Shown: piece after piece, positions 43,626-52,248 of the stretch
How positions within the stretch are numbered: the first letter of the stretch is position 1
Layout: every line of letters starts with the position of its first letter
From: Sphingomonas jaspsi DSM 18422
GTDB taxonomy: Bacteria; Pseudomonadota; Alphaproteobacteria; Sphingomonadales; Sphingomonadaceae
Direction: 5' to 3'
Assembly (NCBI RefSeq): GCF_000585415.1
Contig: NZ_KK073876.1
Location: 1,485,810 to 1,549,809 of the forward strand
Length of the DNA: 64,000 nt
Program-made: the position numbers and the translations under genes
The notes under the pieces: generated by a model
What the model saw: the letters and a program-made list of their open reading frames with translations, nothing else
Database searches by the model: none
What the model was told of the DNA's origin: nothing

Positions 43626-44903
43626 ATGAACCAGAGCCTGCTGGGGTTCGCCGGTGTTGCGGCGATCATCCTTATCGCCATCGCCTTTTCGTCGAACCGT
43701 CGCGCGATCAGGTTTCGCGTCGTCGGCGCGGCGTTCGCGCTGCAGGCAGTGATCGCCTTCCTCGTTCTGCGCACGACCGGCGGCCGCGAAGTCATCCAGG
43801 CCATGTCCGACGGGGTTGCCGCGCTGCTCGGCTACGCCGGCAAGGGCACCGAATTCCTGTTCGGGCCGAGCGACAAGAACCCGCTCGCCAACACCTTCGC
43901 CATCGCCGCGCTGCCGGTGATCATCTTCTTCGCCTCGCTGGTCGCCATCCTTTACTACCTCGGCATCATGCAGCGCGTGGTGAAGTGGGTCGGCGGGGCG
44001 ATCGGCTTCGTCACCGGCGTCAGCAAGGTCGAAAGCCTGGGCGCGGCAGCCAACATCTTCGTCGGCCAGTCGGAAAGCCCGCTGGTGGTGCGGCCCTACC
44101 TCGCCGCGCTGCCCAAGAGCCAACTGTTCACACTGATGTGCGTCGGCATGGCGGGCGTCGCGGGCACGATTTTGGCGGCTTATGCCAGCCTGCTGGGCGA
44201 GCAATATCTGCCCTTCCTGCTAGCCGCCGCCTTCATGTCGGCCCCGGGCGGCATCCTGATGGCCAAGCTGATCATGCCCGACGAACCGCCGTCGGCCGGC
44301 GAGCTGCCGCTCGAAGGCGCGGTCGCGGTGGCGCCGGAAGAGGACATCGACGTGCAGGGCTTCGAAGAAGGCGAGCAGCCGGCGAACATCATCATGGCCG
44401 CGGGTCAGGGCGCGCAGACCGGCGTCAAGCTGGCGGTCGCGGTCGGTGCGATGGTGCTGGCCTTCGTCGCGCTGGTGGCGCTGCTCAACGGCATGATCGG
44501 CGGCATCGGCCACCTGTTCGGCCAGGACGGTTGGAGCCTGCAGGCCGGCCTCGGCGCGCTGTTCGCCCCGGTGATGTACCTGATCGGCGTGCCGTGGAAC
44601 GAAGCGGGCGTCGCCGGCGGGCTGTTCGGCACCAAGATCGCGCTCAACGAATTCGTCGCCTTCATCGACCTCGGCAATGCTGAGGGCGCCGCGGCGGCGC
44701 TGAGCGATCGCAGCCGGGCCATCGTGACCTTCGCGCTGTGCGGTTTCGCCAACTTCAGTTCGATCGCGATCCAGATGGCGGTGGTCGGCAATTTAGCGCC
44801 GAACCAGAAGGCCAATGTCGCACGGCTGGGCCTCAAGGCGCTGCTCGCGGGCAGCCTTGCCAACCTGATGTCGGCGGCGCTCGCCGGGATCATGCTGCCG
44901 TAA
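43626..44903 (+). CDS. CNT-family concentrative nucleoside transporter
   Basis: A 425-residue NupC-type permease with about 10 membrane spans. ESLGAAANIFVGQSESPLVVRPYL (from ~137) is the family's substrate-binding signature, and GVPWNEAGVAGGLFGTKIALNEFVAF the second. Imports nucleosides with Na+ or H+. It follows adenosine kinase and LOG by 28 bp; an operon for nucleoside uptake and processing is likely. Confidence 0.92.
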   Translation: MNQSLLGFAGVAAIILIAIAFSSNRRAIRFRVVGAAFALQAVIAFLVLRTTGGREVIQAMSDGVAALLGYAGKGTEFLFGPSDKNPLANTFAIAALPVIIFFASLVAILYYLGIMQRVVKWVGGAIGFVTGVSKVESLGAAANIFVGQSESPLVVRPYLAALPKSQLFTLMCVGMAGVAGTILAAYASLLGEQYLPFLLAAAFMSAPGGILMAKLIMPDEPPSAGELPLEGAVAVAPEEDIDVQGFEEGEQPANIIMAAGQGAQTGVKLAVAVGAMVLAFVALVALLNGMIGGIGHLFGQDGWSLQAGLGALFAPVMYLIGVPWNEAGVAGGLFGTKIALNEFVAFIDLGNAEGAAAALSDRSRAIVTFALCGFANFSSIAIQMAVVGNLAPNQKANVARLGLKALLAGSLANLMSAALAGIMLP

Positions 44904-44960
44904 ATTTCGTTTGTTTGCCGTCAATTGCGCCGCGACAGCGGCAGGAGTAAGTGCGCGCCC

Positions 44961-45914
44961 ATGACTATCGACACCATCACCAGCGAAAGCGTCGCGACCG
45001 TTTCGCTCGCCGATGCCGAGACCAATCCGGACCGGCTTGCCCAGGACCTTGGCAACAGCTTCGTCAACTATGGCTTCGCGATCGTCCGCGACCATGGCAT
45101 CCCGCAGCAGCTGATCGATCGCGCCAACGAACTGGCCAAGCAATATTTCGCGCTGCCCGACGCGGTGAAGCGCAAATATCATGTCGAAGGCGGCGGCGGC
45201 GCGCGCGGCTACACGCCGTTCGGGATCGAAACTGCCAAGGGCGCAAACGCCTACGATCTCAAGGAATTCTACCACGTCGGCCGCGACCTGCCGAAAGGGC
45301 ACAAGTTCCGCGATCATATGGGCGACAATGTCTGGCCGGATGAAGTGCCGGGCTTCAAGGAAACCTTCCAGCAGCTTTATGCCGAGTTCGACAAGGCGGG
45401 GGCCAAGCTGCTCCGCGCAGTCGCGCGCTTCCTCAAGATCGATGAGGATTATTTCGTCGACGCGATCCGCGACGGCAATAGCGTGATGCGCATGCTGCAC
45501 TATCCGCCGATCCCGGCGCAGCCCGGCGAGCATATCCGCGCCGGCGCGCATGGCGATATCAACGCCATCACGCTGCTGCTGGGCGCGGAAGAGGCGGGTC
45601 TCCAGCTGCTGACCAAGGAAGGCAAGTGGCTCGACGTCAAGCCGAAGGAGGGCGAACTCGCCATCAACATCGGCGACATGCTCGACCGGTTGACCAACGG
45701 CTATTTGCCCTCGACGCAGCACCGCGTGGTCAACCCGGCGCCGGAACGGGCGAGCAATTCGCGCTACTCGATGCCCTTCTTTCTGCACTTCCGCAGCGAC
45801 TTCGAGATCAAGGCACTGCCGGGCTGCGTGCCGGAGGGCGAAGAGCCCAAGCAGCCGCCGATCACCGCGAACGAATATCTCCAGGAACGTCTGCGCGAGA
45901 TCAAACTCAAATGA
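44961..45914 (+). CDS. 2-oxoglutarate/Fe(II)-type oxygenase, isopenicillin N synthase family
   Basis: A 317-residue member of the isopenicillin N synthase-like oxygenase family. The facial triad is visible: HGDINAITLL (His/Asp, ~195) and QHRVVNP (His, ~253), followed by the RYS 2-oxoglutarate-binding Arg. An N-terminal DIOX_N-like region (~28-120) precedes. Substrate unknown. ATG 44961 with GCAGGAG upstream. Coupled (ATGA) to a PhnA-like gene. Confidence 0.9.
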   Translation: MTIDTITSESVATVSLADAETNPDRLAQDLGNSFVNYGFAIVRDHGIPQQLIDRANELAKQYFALPDAVKRKYHVEGGGGARGYTPFGIETAKGANAYDLKEFYHVGRDLPKGHKFRDHMGDNVWPDEVPGFKETFQQLYAEFDKAGAKLLRAVARFLKIDEDYFVDAIRDGNSVMRMLHYPPIPAQPGEHIRAGAHGDINAITLLLGAEEAGLQLLTKEGKWLDVKPKEGELAINIGDMLDRLTNGYLPSTQHRVVNPAPERASNSRYSMPFFLHFRSDFEIKALPGCVPEGEEPKQPPITANEYLQERLREIKLK

Positions 45915-46213
45915 CCGACGATGAATATGTCTACGACGAGGAGTCGGGCGAGTGGATGCCTGCCTCCGAACTCGCCGCCAAGCAATCGGCGGCCGACACC
46001 GTCGAGGTGCGTGATGCGGTTGGCAATCTGCTCGCCGATGGCGATGCGGTGACGCTGATTAAGGACCTCGACGTCAAGGGCGCGGGCCAGACGCTGAAGC
46101 GCGGCACCCTCATCCCCTCGATCCGCCTGACCAGCGACGCGCAGGAAATCGACTGCAAATATCCCGGCATAAAGGGGCTGGTGCTACGCGCGGAGTTCGT
46201 GCGCAAACGGTAG
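45911..46213 (+). CDS. PhnA/YjdM-family protein lacking its zinc ribbon
   Basis: A 100-residue protein. Residues ~32-100 (VRDAVGNLLADGDAVTLIKDL, then IPSIRL, EIDCKYPG and AEFVRK) match the C-terminal domain of PhnA/YjdM. The N-terminus, which in E. coli carries a four-Cys zinc ribbon, here is the acidic stretch EYVYDEESGEWMPASE with no Cys. The link of PhnA to phosphonate use is historical and doubtful. Second gene of a pair with the oxygenase. Confidence 0.85.
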   Translation: MTDDEYVYDEESGEWMPASELAAKQSAADTVEVRDAVGNLLADGDAVTLIKDLDVKGAGQTLKRGTLIPSIRLTSDAQEIDCKYPGIKGLVLRAEFVRKR

Positions 46214-46282
46214 GGCGGTCCAGTGCCCATTTGCGAAGTCCACCGCCGATGTTACGCTGCCGCAACGCTGGGGGTTGGCGGC

Positions 46283-46999
46283 ATGCGGTTTCGGCTACCA
46301 CGACCATTGAAGGGTTGGCGCGTATTCGCGGGAGAGGTGGGCGTCATCGTGCTCGGCGTCCTGCTCGCGCTTGGCGCGGAGCAGCTCGCTTCCACGTTGA
46401 GTTTGAAGGCCGAGGCGCGCGAATTTCGCCGCACGCTCGATCATGAGATCGGCCTCAACCTGTTCGCCTATAACGTCCGCAGCCGCCAAAGTGCCTGCAA
46501 CGCCAAGCGGCTCGAGGACCTGCTCGACTGGATAAAGGCTGCGAAGGACGGGCACCCTTCGCCAGGAATGAACCTTCATTCGCCGGCCATCCTCTATCCC
46601 TACCGCAGCGCGTGGGACTCGCGCGATGGCGAGGTGTTCAATTCTCTACCCGCCGGTGCACGCCAGAAATATGCTGAATTCTATGACGAGCTTCGGGGGA
46701 ATCTCGATCGGTTGAACGAAGAGCACGCAGCCTGGGAAGCGCTGCGGGGCTATTCCATCAGCGGTCCCATTACGACCGACGATCGACGGACCATGCTGCG
46801 TGAAGCCGTCAAAGCATATTCTACCGAAGTGACATGGAGCGGCAACATGCCGGTCTCAAAGGCGATCGCCGACCAGCTTGGGATCAAGCCCATCCAACCG
46901 GACAATCTGACCAAGGAATTTCTGGATTCGCTCGACGATTGCAATCCGGTGTTAAAGACCGGGCAAGCGGATCCGGCCAAGCAGGCTCGAAGCAGTTAG
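46283..46999 (+). CDS. membrane-anchored hypothetical protein
   Basis: A 238-residue protein from ATG 46283 (MRFRLP). One N-terminal membrane helix (~15-35, VFAGEVGVIVLGVLLALGAEQL) anchors a helical soluble domain. The GEVGVIVLGVLLALGA start recurs in an uncharacterised family common in sphingomonads. A Trp/Tyr-rich middle (YPYRSAWDSRDGEVF) follows. Function unknown. Its stop interlocks with the cytidine deaminase (TTAG). Confidence 0.7.
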   Translation: MRFRLPRPLKGWRVFAGEVGVIVLGVLLALGAEQLASTLSLKAEAREFRRTLDHEIGLNLFAYNVRSRQSACNAKRLEDLLDWIKAAKDGHPSPGMNLHSPAILYPYRSAWDSRDGEVFNSLPAGARQKYAEFYDELRGNLDRLNEEHAAWEALRGYSISGPITTDDRRTMLREAVKAYSTEVTWSGNMPVSKAIADQLGIKPIQPDNLTKEFLDSLDDCNPVLKTGQADPAKQARSS

Positions 47000-47439
47000 G
47001 CGCTGTCTTTCAAATTTGCAGGACCGAACCCGTGCGGGATCAGGTTATGAATGCGCAGCCTTTCGACCTTCAGTCCGTCGCCCGACGCGGCGAGGATTTC
47101 GATGTCGGTGCCGCTAAGGTGCGCGGCCTCAAGGATCGCCTGGCGGCATCCGCCGCAGGGGGTGACCGGCGCTTCGCCCTTCAGCTCGCTGCCCGACCCG
47201 TCGCCGCCCGCCACCGCGATGCGGCGGACCTTGTCGAGGCCGAAGGCGTGCTGGGCGGTGGTGAGCGCGCTCTGCTCGGCGCACAGGCCGAGCCGATAGC
47301 AGGCGTTTTCCATGTTGGCGCCGGTGACGATCTCGCCATCGACGCTTTCGATCGCGCATCCGACCGAGAAGCGGGAGTAGGGGGCATAGGCCTTGAGCGC
47401 GGCTCCGCGGGCGCGTTCGATCAGTTGTTCCTCGTTCAT
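46996..47439 (-). CDS. cdd: cytidine deaminase
   Basis: A 147-residue tetrameric-type cytidine deaminase, converting cytidine and deoxycytidine to uridines. The zinc ligands and proton shuttle are Cys53/Glu55 (CAEQ) and Cys95/Cys98 (PCGGC). Substrate-binding ANMENACYRLGL precedes. ATG 47439. Divergent from the 5'-nucleotidase gene by 59 bp. Confidence 0.94.
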   Translation of the reverse strand: MNEEQLIERARGAALKAYAPYSRFSVGCAIESVDGEIVTGANMENACYRLGLCAEQSALTTAQHAFGLDKVRRIAVAGGDGSGSELKGEAPVTPCGGCRQAILEAAHLSGTDIEILAASGDGLKVERLRIHNLIPHGFGPANLKDSA

Positions 47440-47498
47440 GCAAATGTCTCTAAGCGCTGGCACAGCCTGCCCGCAATAACGTTGATACCGGAGTGACG

Positions 47499-49208
47499 AT
47501 GCGCCGCCTTGCCCTGTTGATCGCGACCCTGACGCTGACCGCTTGCGCGACGGCGCCGCGTCATGCCGACGTGCCGCCGACTGTCCCGCCGCCGCTGCCG
47601 CCCTTCCCAATCCAGATCCTGGCGTTCAACGATTTCCACGGGAACCTCGAAACGCCGCCGCCGGTCGAATTCACCGAAGCGGATGGCAGCAAGGTGAAGG
47701 TGACGACCGGCGGCGCTGCGCACCTGGCGGCGATGCTCGAAAAGCTTCGCGCGACCAATCCCTACACGGTTACCGTGTCGGCGGGCGACACGATCGGCGC
47801 GACGCCGCTGACGTCTGCGCTGTTCCTCGACGAGCCGACGATCGAGACGATGAACCGGCTGAAGCTGGAGTTCAACGCGGTCGGCAATCATGAATTCGAC
47901 AAGGGCGTGCTTGAGCTTAAGCGGATGCAGCAGGGGGGCTGCATTCAGCATACGCGCCGCATGCCCTGCGCCGTCGAGCCGTTCCAGGGCAGCAAGTTCC
48001 GCTACCTCGCCGCGAACGTCATCCAGCCCGACGGCACGACCGTCTTCCCGTCGAGCGGGATCAAGCAGTTCGATACGCCGGTAGGGACGATCAGGATCGG
48101 CTTCATCGGCATGACGCTGAAGGACACCAAGAACCTCGTCACCCCGGGTGGAGTCGCAGGACTGACCTTCGCCGACGAAGCGGCGACCGCCAACGCGCTG
48201 GTGCCCAAGCTGAAGGCCGAAGGGGCGAATGCTATCGTGCTGCTGATCCACCAGGGCGGGAAGCTGCCGACCTTCAACCGCGGCAACGGCTGCGACGGAT
48301 TTTATGGCGAGATCAAGCCGATCGTCGAACAGCTCGACCCGGCGATCACCACCGTCGTCAGCGGCCACACCCATTGGGCCTATGTCTGCCAGAACGGCGC
48401 GGTCGACACCAAGCCCGGACAACTGCTCACCAGTGCGGGCAAGTTCGGCTACATGGTGACCGAGATCCGGCTCGGCTTCGATCCCAAGACCAAGGCGCTG
48501 GTCGACCAGAGCGCGGTCAACGACATCGTCGGCGACGGACAGAACGGCGAAGATGCGGCCGTCAAAGCCTATGTCGATAAATATGTCGCCGCGGCCGCCC
48601 CGCTCGCCAATCGCTTGGTCGGCAGGCTGACGACGGTCGCAAAGCGCAGCGAATATGACGGCGAAAGCCCGGCGGCCGACCTCATCGCGGACTCGATGCT
48701 GGCGGCGACGAGGGACAAGGCCAAGGGCGGCGCGCAGATCGCGCTGGTCAACGCCACCGGCGTCCGCGTCGACCTGCCGGGCGGCGAAGTGCTGTACAAG
48801 GACGCCTTCAAGATGATGCCGTTCGGGAACAACCTCGTCGTGATGACCCTGACCGGTGCGGATTTAAAAGAAGCGGTCGAGCAGCAGTTCGCGATTCCGG
48901 TGCGGGAAGGCTTCAACGATCCCTCGGTCCTCGCGCCCTCGATGGGGTTCGGCTACACCTTCGACCTGTCGCGCCCGCAAGGGTCGCGCATCGTCGGAAT
49001 GACGCTGAACGGGAAGCCGATCGACCCCAAGGCGAGCTATCGCGTCGTGGTGAACAACTACCTCGCTAGCGGCGGCGACAGCATCAAGGCGTTCACCAAG
49101 GGACGCGATATCACTGACGCCGGGATCATCGACATCGACGCGCTTATCGCGTGGATCGCGGGCGGACGCACCCCGCCCAAGGCGGACCGCATCACGCGGG
49201 CATTTTAA
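47499..49208 (+). CDS. 5'-nucleotidase / UshA-family metallophosphatase, lipoprotein
   Basis: A 569-residue bimetal phosphatase. A lipobox LTAC (cysteine ~18) suggests a membrane lipoprotein. The metallophosphatase motifs FNDFHGN (~43), SAGDTIG, VGNHEFD and VSGHTHW are intact, followed by the C-terminal substrate-binding domain (~370-560). Periplasmic breakdown of nucleotides to nucleosides is its expected job, feeding the CNT transporter. ATG 47499; a GTG six bases upstream is in frame. Confidence 0.92.
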   Translation: MRRLALLIATLTLTACATAPRHADVPPTVPPPLPPFPIQILAFNDFHGNLETPPPVEFTEADGSKVKVTTGGAAHLAAMLEKLRATNPYTVTVSAGDTIGATPLTSALFLDEPTIETMNRLKLEFNAVGNHEFDKGVLELKRMQQGGCIQHTRRMPCAVEPFQGSKFRYLAANVIQPDGTTVFPSSGIKQFDTPVGTIRIGFIGMTLKDTKNLVTPGGVAGLTFADEAATANALVPKLKAEGANAIVLLIHQGGKLPTFNRGNGCDGFYGEIKPIVEQLDPAITTVVSGHTHWAYVCQNGAVDTKPGQLLTSAGKFGYMVTEIRLGFDPKTKALVDQSAVNDIVGDGQNGEDAAVKAYVDKYVAAAAPLANRLVGRLTTVAKRSEYDGESPAADLIADSMLAATRDKAKGGAQIALVNATGVRVDLPGGEVLYKDAFKMMPFGNNLVVMTLTGADLKEAVEQQFAIPVREGFNDPSVLAPSMGFGYTFDLSRPQGSRIVGMTLNGKPIDPKASYRVVVNNYLASGGDSIKAFTKGRDITDAGIIDIDALIAWIAGGRTPPKADRITRAF

Positions 49209-50656
49209 CGCAGCGGCGGTTCGTCGAAGCTCCTGAGCTTGCGGCTGTGGAGGCCGTCGCCTTCCTGCCTGAGCAGGTTGAGCGTCTCGATGCCGATCTT
49301 GAGGTGCTGACTGATCGCACGTTCGTAAAAGGCATTGGCCTGCCCGGGCAGCTTCAGTTCGCCGTGCAGCGGCTTGTCGCTGACGCATAGCAGCGTCCCG
49401 TAGGGCACGCGGAAGCGGTAGCCCTGCGCGGCGACGGTGGCCGATTCCATGTCGATCGCGACCGCGCGGCTCTGGTTGAAGCGCAGCGCCGACAGCGTGT
49501 AGCGCAGCTCCCAGTTGCGGTCGTCGGTGGTGACCACGGTGCCGGTGCGGAAGCGCTTCTTGAGCTGGTCCTCATCCTCGCCGGTGACGGAGAGCGTCGC
49601 CTGGTACATCGCGTTCTGCACTTCGGCGATGGCCGGGATCGGGATTTCGACCGGCAGGATGTCGTCCATGACATGGTCGTCGCGCAGGTAAGCGTGGGCG
49701 AGGACATAGTCGCCGATGGTCTGGCTGGGACGAAGGCCGCCGCAATGACCGATCATCAGCCAGGCATGCGGGCGGAGGACCGCGATATGGTCGCAGATGG
49801 TCTTGGCGTTCGACGGGCCGACGCCGATGTTGACCAGCGTGATGCCGTCGCCTTCGGGCGTCATCAGATGGTAGGCCGGCATCTGGTGCCGCCGCCATAC
49901 GCCCGCCGCGATCTGTTCCTCAGCGTCGGTCAGGTCGCCATGTTCGTAAACACCGCCCGGGACCGACAGGCCGGTGAAACGACTGTCGGGCTCACGCAAT
50001 GCCGCAATGGCGGTGCGCACGAATTCGTCCACGTAGCGGACATAGTTGGTGAACAGCACATAATGCTGGAAATGGTCGGTCGGCGTGCCGGTGTAATGCT
50101 TGAGCCGCGCGAGGCTGAAGTCGGTGCGCGGCGCATCGAACAGCGCCAGCGGGCGGGTCGGGTCGAGCGCCAGGTCCCACGCACCGTCGGCTATCTCGTC
50201 GCCGATTTCGACGAGGTCGGTCGAGGGGAACCAGCGCGACAGTTCGGCGGTGGTGATGCCCTTGAGGTCGAGGTCGCCGCCGTCAAGGACGAACGGGTAA
50301 GGGATTTCGCTGGCCGATGAGCCGACGCTGACCTTCACCTGATAGTCGCCGACGAGGTGGCCAAGCTGTTCGCGCAGATATTCGCGGAATAGGGCGGGGC
50401 GGGCGATCGATGTGGTGTAGATGCCGGGCTGGTTCAGCCGGGCGAAGGCGCGGGCCGGGGTCGGCGGCGGCGTTTCCGGATCATATTCGATCCTGAGTTC
50501 GGGATAGGCGAAGGCCCCATCGTCGCGGGCCTTGGGGTCGGGCCGTACGCCCCGCTCGGCGTAGGCAGTGAGCGCTTCGCGCAACCTGGTAACGGACTGT
50601 GTGTAGCGGGCTTCGAGTTGGTCCAGGATCGTTTCGATATCGTTCTTTTCTGTCAT
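49205..50656 (-). CDS. amn: AMP nucleosidase
   Basis: A 483-residue AMP nucleosidase, splitting AMP into adenine and ribose 5-phosphate. An N-terminal regulatory domain (~1-170) precedes the nucleoside phosphorylase-fold catalytic domain (~190-460), with IGHCGGLRPSQTIGDYV (~308-324) and IDMESATVAAQGYRF (~410-424). With adenosine kinase it lets the cell rebalance adenine nucleotides. Stop interlocked with the 5'-nucleotidase gene (TTAA). Confidence 0.93.
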   Translation of the reverse strand: MTEKNDIETILDQLEARYTQSVTRLREALTAYAERGVRPDPKARDDGAFAYPELRIEYDPETPPPTPARAFARLNQPGIYTTSIARPALFREYLREQLGHLVGDYQVKVSVGSSASEIPYPFVLDGGDLDLKGITTAELSRWFPSTDLVEIGDEIADGAWDLALDPTRPLALFDAPRTDFSLARLKHYTGTPTDHFQHYVLFTNYVRYVDEFVRTAIAALREPDSRFTGLSVPGGVYEHGDLTDAEEQIAAGVWRRHQMPAYHLMTPEGDGITLVNIGVGPSNAKTICDHIAVLRPHAWLMIGHCGGLRPSQTIGDYVLAHAYLRDDHVMDDILPVEIPIPAIAEVQNAMYQATLSVTGEDEDQLKKRFRTGTVVTTDDRNWELRYTLSALRFNQSRAVAIDMESATVAAQGYRFRVPYGTLLCVSDKPLHGELKLPGQANAFYERAISQHLKIGIETLNLLRQEGDGLHSRKLRSFDEPPLR

Positions 50657-50722
50657 GCCGGGGCCGACTGCACCACCATTGTGGCAAAGGCAAGACAGGG
50701 ACCACGCAAGCGCGCGGCTTGA

Positions 50723-50746
50723 ATATAGTAAGCAAGCTTATTATAT
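50723..50746. promoter_or_regulatory. palindromic operator upstream of the marR gene
   Basis: ATATAGTAAGC-aa-GCTTATTATAT: 11-bp arms with one mismatch (50723-50733, 50736-50746), 9 bp before the MarR start. An AT-rich dyad of this form in front of a MarR gene is typical of an autoregulatory site; the amn gene lies divergently. Confidence 0.7.
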
Positions 50747-50754
50747 GGACGGCC

Positions 50755-51195
50755 ATGAAAGAGCTTGCCTGGGAAATGGCCGAGACCAGTCGGATGATGC
50801 GCCGCTTTTACGACCGGCGCGCGTCGGCGCTGGGCGTGACCAGTGCCCAATGGCGGGTCCTCGCGTGGCTCGGCCGCAAGCCGGGGATGAAACAGGTTGA
50901 ACTTGCCGAATGCCTGGACGTTGAGCCCATCACGGCCTGCCGGATCGTCGACCGGCTGGAAGAGGCTGGCCTCGTCGAGCGGCAGCGCGATCCCGAGGAT
51001 CGCCGCGCGTGGCGGCTTGAGCTGACCGACAAGGCCCAGCCGATCCTCGCGCGCCTGCGAGCGCTGGCCGAGGAGATGGCGAGTGAGGCGTTCGCCGGTT
51101 TCGACGACGGCGACATCGAAGCGCTACGGACGCGGCTGGCCCGGGTTCGCGACAATGTGACGAAGGCCGAAACGGCCCAAAGGGAATCGGCATGA
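50755..51195 (+). CDS. MarR-family transcriptional regulator
   Basis: A 146-residue winged-helix regulator, ATG 50755. The wHTH is at ~45-100 (KQVELAECLDVEPITACRIVDRLEEAGLVERQ, then RDPEDRRAWRLELT). Its gene heads an operon with an EmrA-like adaptor and an EmrB-like pump, overlapping the first by 4 bp. It most likely represses this export operon until a phenolic or other ligand binds. Confidence 0.92.
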   Translation: MKELAWEMAETSRMMRRFYDRRASALGVTSAQWRVLAWLGRKPGMKQVELAECLDVEPITACRIVDRLEEAGLVERQRDPEDRRAWRLELTDKAQPILARLRALAEEMASEAFAGFDDGDIEALRTRLARVRDNVTKAETAQRESA

Positions 51196-52238
51196 ACGAA
51201 ATGACCAAGGTCGACACCATCAACGCCAGCGATGCGAACGAAGTGGTGGTGCCCCGGCGCAGTCGGCGTCGCATCGTCCTGTTGTTGATTGTGCCGATCC
51301 TGATCGTGGCGGTCGGCCTGTTCATGTGGCTGAACGGCGGCAAGTCGGTCGAAACCGACAATGCCTATGTGAAGCAGGACATCACGGCCATTTCGACCCA
51401 GGTGAACGGCCCCGTTGCGGCCGTCTACGTTCGCGAAAACCAGCATGTGAACAAGGGCGACCTGCTGTACCGCGTAGACCCCGCGCCGTTCTTGGCAGCG
51501 CTGCACGCGGCAGAGGCGCAGTTGGCCGCTGCCCGCCTGCAGACTTCGCAGCTTCAGGTGCAGGCCGCGGGAACGGGCGGCGACATCGTCAGCGCGGAGG
51601 CGAACCTTGCCATCGCCCAGCGTGCGCTCGACCGACAGAACGCGCTGCTGAAGCAGGGCTTCACCACTCGCGCCAACCATGACGATGCGGTCAATGAAGT
51701 GGCCAAGGCCCGTGCCCAGCTGTCCGATGCGCGGGCGCGGTCGAACAATGCCAATGCGGCAATCGCGCCGGGCGGCAACCAGCCGCAGATCGCGGCGGCG
51801 CTTGCGGCCGTGGAAAAGGCCCGGCTCGACCTGCAGCATACCGAAATCCGCTCGCCGATCAGCGGCACGGTCGCCAAGTCCGACCGCCTGCTCGTCGGGC
51901 AGTCGGCAATTACCGGTGTCGCGATGCTGTCGATCGTCGCGGATACGCAGGCATGGGTCGAAGCCAATTTCAAGGAAGGCGACCTCGCCAGGATGGCGCC
52001 GGGCCTGCCGGCGGTCGTCAAGTTCGATGCCTATCCGAATTTGAAGCTGAAGGCGCATGTCGCCTCGATCGGGTCGGGGACGGGCAGCGAGTTCTCGGTG
52101 CTTCCTGCGCAGAACGCCAACGGCAACTGGGTCAAGGTCACGCAGCGCGTGCCGGTCCGCATCGCCTTCGATGAGAAGCCGCCGCGTGAAATGATCGCCG
52201 GCCTTAGCTCGACCGTCGAGGTCGAACTCAACCGCTAA
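51192..52238 (+). CDS. emrA: HlyD/EmrA-type membrane fusion protein
   Basis: A 348-residue periplasmic adaptor. One N-terminal membrane helix (~28-47, IVLLLIVPILIVAVGLFMWL), a barrel-sandwich lipoyl half (VETDNAYVKQDITAIS), a coiled-coil hairpin (~95-175) and LRIRSPISGTV-like second half are visible. It couples an EmrB transporter to an outer-membrane channel. ATGA overlap with marR. No TolC-like gene is in the window. Confidence 0.9.
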   Translation: MNEMTKVDTINASDANEVVVPRRSRRRIVLLLIVPILIVAVGLFMWLNGGKSVETDNAYVKQDITAISTQVNGPVAAVYVRENQHVNKGDLLYRVDPAPFLAALHAAEAQLAAARLQTSQLQVQAAGTGGDIVSAEANLAIAQRALDRQNALLKQGFTTRANHDDAVNEVAKARAQLSDARARSNNANAAIAPGGNQPQIAAALAAVEKARLDLQHTEIRSPISGTVAKSDRLLVGQSAITGVAMLSIVADTQAWVEANFKEGDLARMAPGLPAVVKFDAYPNLKLKAHVASIGSGTGSEFSVLPAQNANGNWVKVTQRVPVRIAFDEKPPREMIAGLSSTVEVELNR

Positions 52239-52248
52239 GGCAGGGCAG

